A stretch of DNA of 6,180 nt. Origin: Deltaproteobacteria bacterium (GTDB lineage: Bacteria > Desulfobacterota > GWC2-55-46). Numbering within the stretch: position 1 is the stretch's first letter; each line of letters begins with the position of its first letter. Shown in pieces: positions 4,804 to 6,180 of the stretch. The translations under genes and the position numbers were made by a program. The stretch lies in NCBI GenBank assembly GCA_030646655.1, contig JAUSLB010000306.1, positions 1 through 6,180 of the forward strand, in the 5' to 3' direction. The notes under the pieces are model-generated. The model was given only the letters and a program-made list of their open reading frames with translations. It did no database searches and was not told the DNA's origin.

Positions 4804-6180
4804 ATGAAATACACCCTCGGCATACGCTCGCAGCTTATCGCAGGGATCGTGCTCACGACCCTTGCGGGCATAGGGCTTATCGGCATCTTAAGCATAAAGA
4901 TAGTCGAGAACAGCGCCATCTACTGGAAGGTGAGCGAGGCGGAGGGCATCGTAAAGTTCGCCTCGCTCGCCTCCCGCATGGCAACCGTCCCGCTAAACGA
5001 CCCGGCTATTCCCCTAAAATCCGCCGGAACGGTGTTAAAGGGCTACGGTGTGGCGGACTTTAGGATAACGGACAGCTCCGGCAAAGTCTTATACAGAGAG
5101 GGGGCAGCCCCCGCGTCGATCGGCGACAGGCTCCCGTATTCAGGGGAGATTATCATAAGGAAGACAGGCGGGGGATTTCTCAAGGGCCCTGGCGAGGCGC
5201 TCCATATTACCGCCCCTCTAAATAGCCCTGCGGGCAGGGCAACCCTTGAGTTCAGCCTAAGCCTTGGCGGGATAAAAGAGGACATGGCGGGGATAAAAAA
5301 GTTCCTCCTCCTCTACGCCGCTTTCGACTCCGTCATCATAATCGTCTTCGGGGTTTTTTTCCTCTCGCGCTCAATCGTAAGCCCCATAAGCAAATTGACT
5401 GAGGCGGCGATGCGCATATCGGGCGGGGATTTAAGCGAGAGGGCCGAGGTCTCCGTCGATAACGAGATAGGGAGCCTCGCCTCCTCTTTTAACATCATGG
5501 CGGACAGGCTCGAAGACGAGATAAAGAGCCTTGAGAGGGTGAATAAAGAGCTCGTCACGGCTCAGGAGGATCTCTTAAGGTCGTCAACTCTCGCCGTGGT
5601 CGGCAGGCTCGCCGCAGGCATTGCCCACGAGATAGGAAACCCGCTGGGGGCTGTCCGGGGCTACCTCGACATACTCTCAAAAGGCCTTCCTGAAAAGGAA
5701 GAGGAAAAAGATATAATCGAGAGGACGATAAAGGAGGTATCGAGGATCGATTTCATCGTAAGGGAGTTCCTCGAGGTCTCAAGGCCGTCGAGGAGATCGC
5801 TGGAGCCTGTTGAGGTCAACAGGCTCATCGAGGAGACGGTCTCCGCAATAGCCGTCCATAAGGATTTAAACGGGATAGAGCTCAGGCAGGGGCTTCAAGA
5901 GGCCTTGCCGTTCGTAATGATAGACGAAAGGAAGCTAAGGCAGGTCTTTACGAACCTCCTTCTAAACGCCGCGCACTCATTCGAGGGCAAACAGGGGCAT
6001 AAGCTCATCGCTATCGAATCAGGGGTTCTGAAAAAACAGACGGAGAGGCCGCGTCCGAGTAGGCGGAGGAATGATACGCCCTTAAGCCTGCCGCCCGAGC
6101 TTGACGAGAGGGAGTTTGTCTTTATAAGGTTCACTGACACCGGCTCCGGCATAAGCCGGGAGGGCGCAGAGAAGATATTC
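4804..6180 (+). CDS. Membrane sensor histidine kinase (HAMP-HisKA-HATPase, 3' end outside window)
   Basis: This is a two-component sensor that autophosphorylates on histidine and passes the phosphate to a response regulator. The 459 visible residues contain: a membrane helix (about 10-33); an extracytoplasmic region of about 135 residues with no recognised domain; a second membrane helix (about 168-189); HAMP (about 190-242, with SPISKLTEAA and DNEIGSL); a short coiled-coil stretch; HisKA with the H-box AGIAHEIGNPLGAV and phosphoacceptor His275; then the ATPase domain with N-box RQVFTNLLLNAAHS (Asn388) and G1 box DTGSGI (445-450). The G2 box and end lie past the window. Between N-box and G1 is an extended segment (about 408-436) rich in Arg and Pro. 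The HEIGNPL H-box is common in kinases paired with NtrC-type sigma54 activators; that partner is a guess. An in-frame TAA at 4774-4776 with no ATG, GTG or TTG after it supports ATG 4804. No Shine-Dalgarno is visible. Confidence 0.94.
   Translation, partial: MKYTLGIRSQLIAGIVLTTLAGIGLIGILSIKIVENSAIYWKVSEAEGIVKFASLASRMATVPLNDPAIPLKSAGTVLKGYGVADFRITDSSGKVLYREGAAPASIGDRLPYSGEIIIRKTGGGFLKGPGEALHITAPLNSPAGRATLEFSLSLGGIKEDMAGIKKFLLLYAAFDSVIIIVFGVFFLSRSIVSPISKLTEAAMRISGGDLSERAEVSVDNEIGSLASSFNIMADRLEDEIKSLERVNKELVTAQEDLLRSSTLAVVGRLAAGIAHEIGNPLGAVRGYLDILSKGLPEKEEEKDIIERTIKEVSRIDFIVREFLEVSRPSRRSLEPVEVNRLIEETVSAIAVHKDLNGIELRQGLQEALPFVMIDERKLRQVFTNLLLNAAHSFEGKQGHKLIAIESGVLKKQTERPRPSRRRNDTPLSLPPELDEREFVFIRFTDTGSGISREGAEKIF

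Overview
All recognisable genes in this window lie on the + strand: the 3' part of secA, then argJ, a small HEPN-domain gene, a prepilin peptidase gene (pilD), and the 5' part of a membrane sensor histidine kinase that runs off the right edge. Base composition is moderately GC-rich (mid-fifties by eye). ATA (Ile), AGG (Arg) and CTC/GAG/AAG codons are heavily used in every gene, so nothing in the coding regions looks recently acquired. The order secA, argJ, then pilD with a nearby kinase whose H-box reads HEIGNPL resembles chromosomes of Geobacter-like former Deltaproteobacteria (Desulfobacterota/Desulfuromonadota and relatives). That placement is an inference from gene order and protein flavour, not a phylogeny.

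Left part (1-3272): SecA, the motor of the Sec protein-export pathway, is followed after 82 bp by ArgJ, the ornithine acetyltransferase of the cyclic arginine pathway. The gap holds a plausible sigma70-type promoter, so argJ may have its own transcription start. Middle (3273-4542): argJ, the HEPN gene (17 bp gap, very strong Shine-Dalgarno) and pilD (50 bp gap) have no terminator between them and are probably co-transcribed. The HEPN protein contains no histidine, so it cannot carry the RNase motif of toxin-type HEPN domains, and no nucleotidyltransferase partner lies beside it. PilD has both zinc-binding Cys pairs and both catalytic aspartates, so the cell probably makes type IV pili or a type II secretion pseudopilus.

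The 261-bp gap 4543-4803 is the least explained part. A GC-rich core sits between AT-rich flanks. A perfect 11-bp inverted repeat (4604-4614 / 4718-4728) encloses about 100 strongly purine-rich bases, and a second hairpin (4734-4750) lies just to its right. Read on the minus strand, both hairpins are followed by T-rich tracts, and a perfect TATAAT lies upstream on that strand. This could be a structured RNA, a leader of the kinase gene, or a small palindromic element; I match it to no known RNA family.

Right part (4804-6180): a sensor kinase with two membrane segments, an extracytoplasmic domain of about 135 residues, HAMP, HisKA and part of the ATPase domain, with an unusual basic, Pro-rich insertion before the G1 box. 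Its partner regulator should lie beyond the window.
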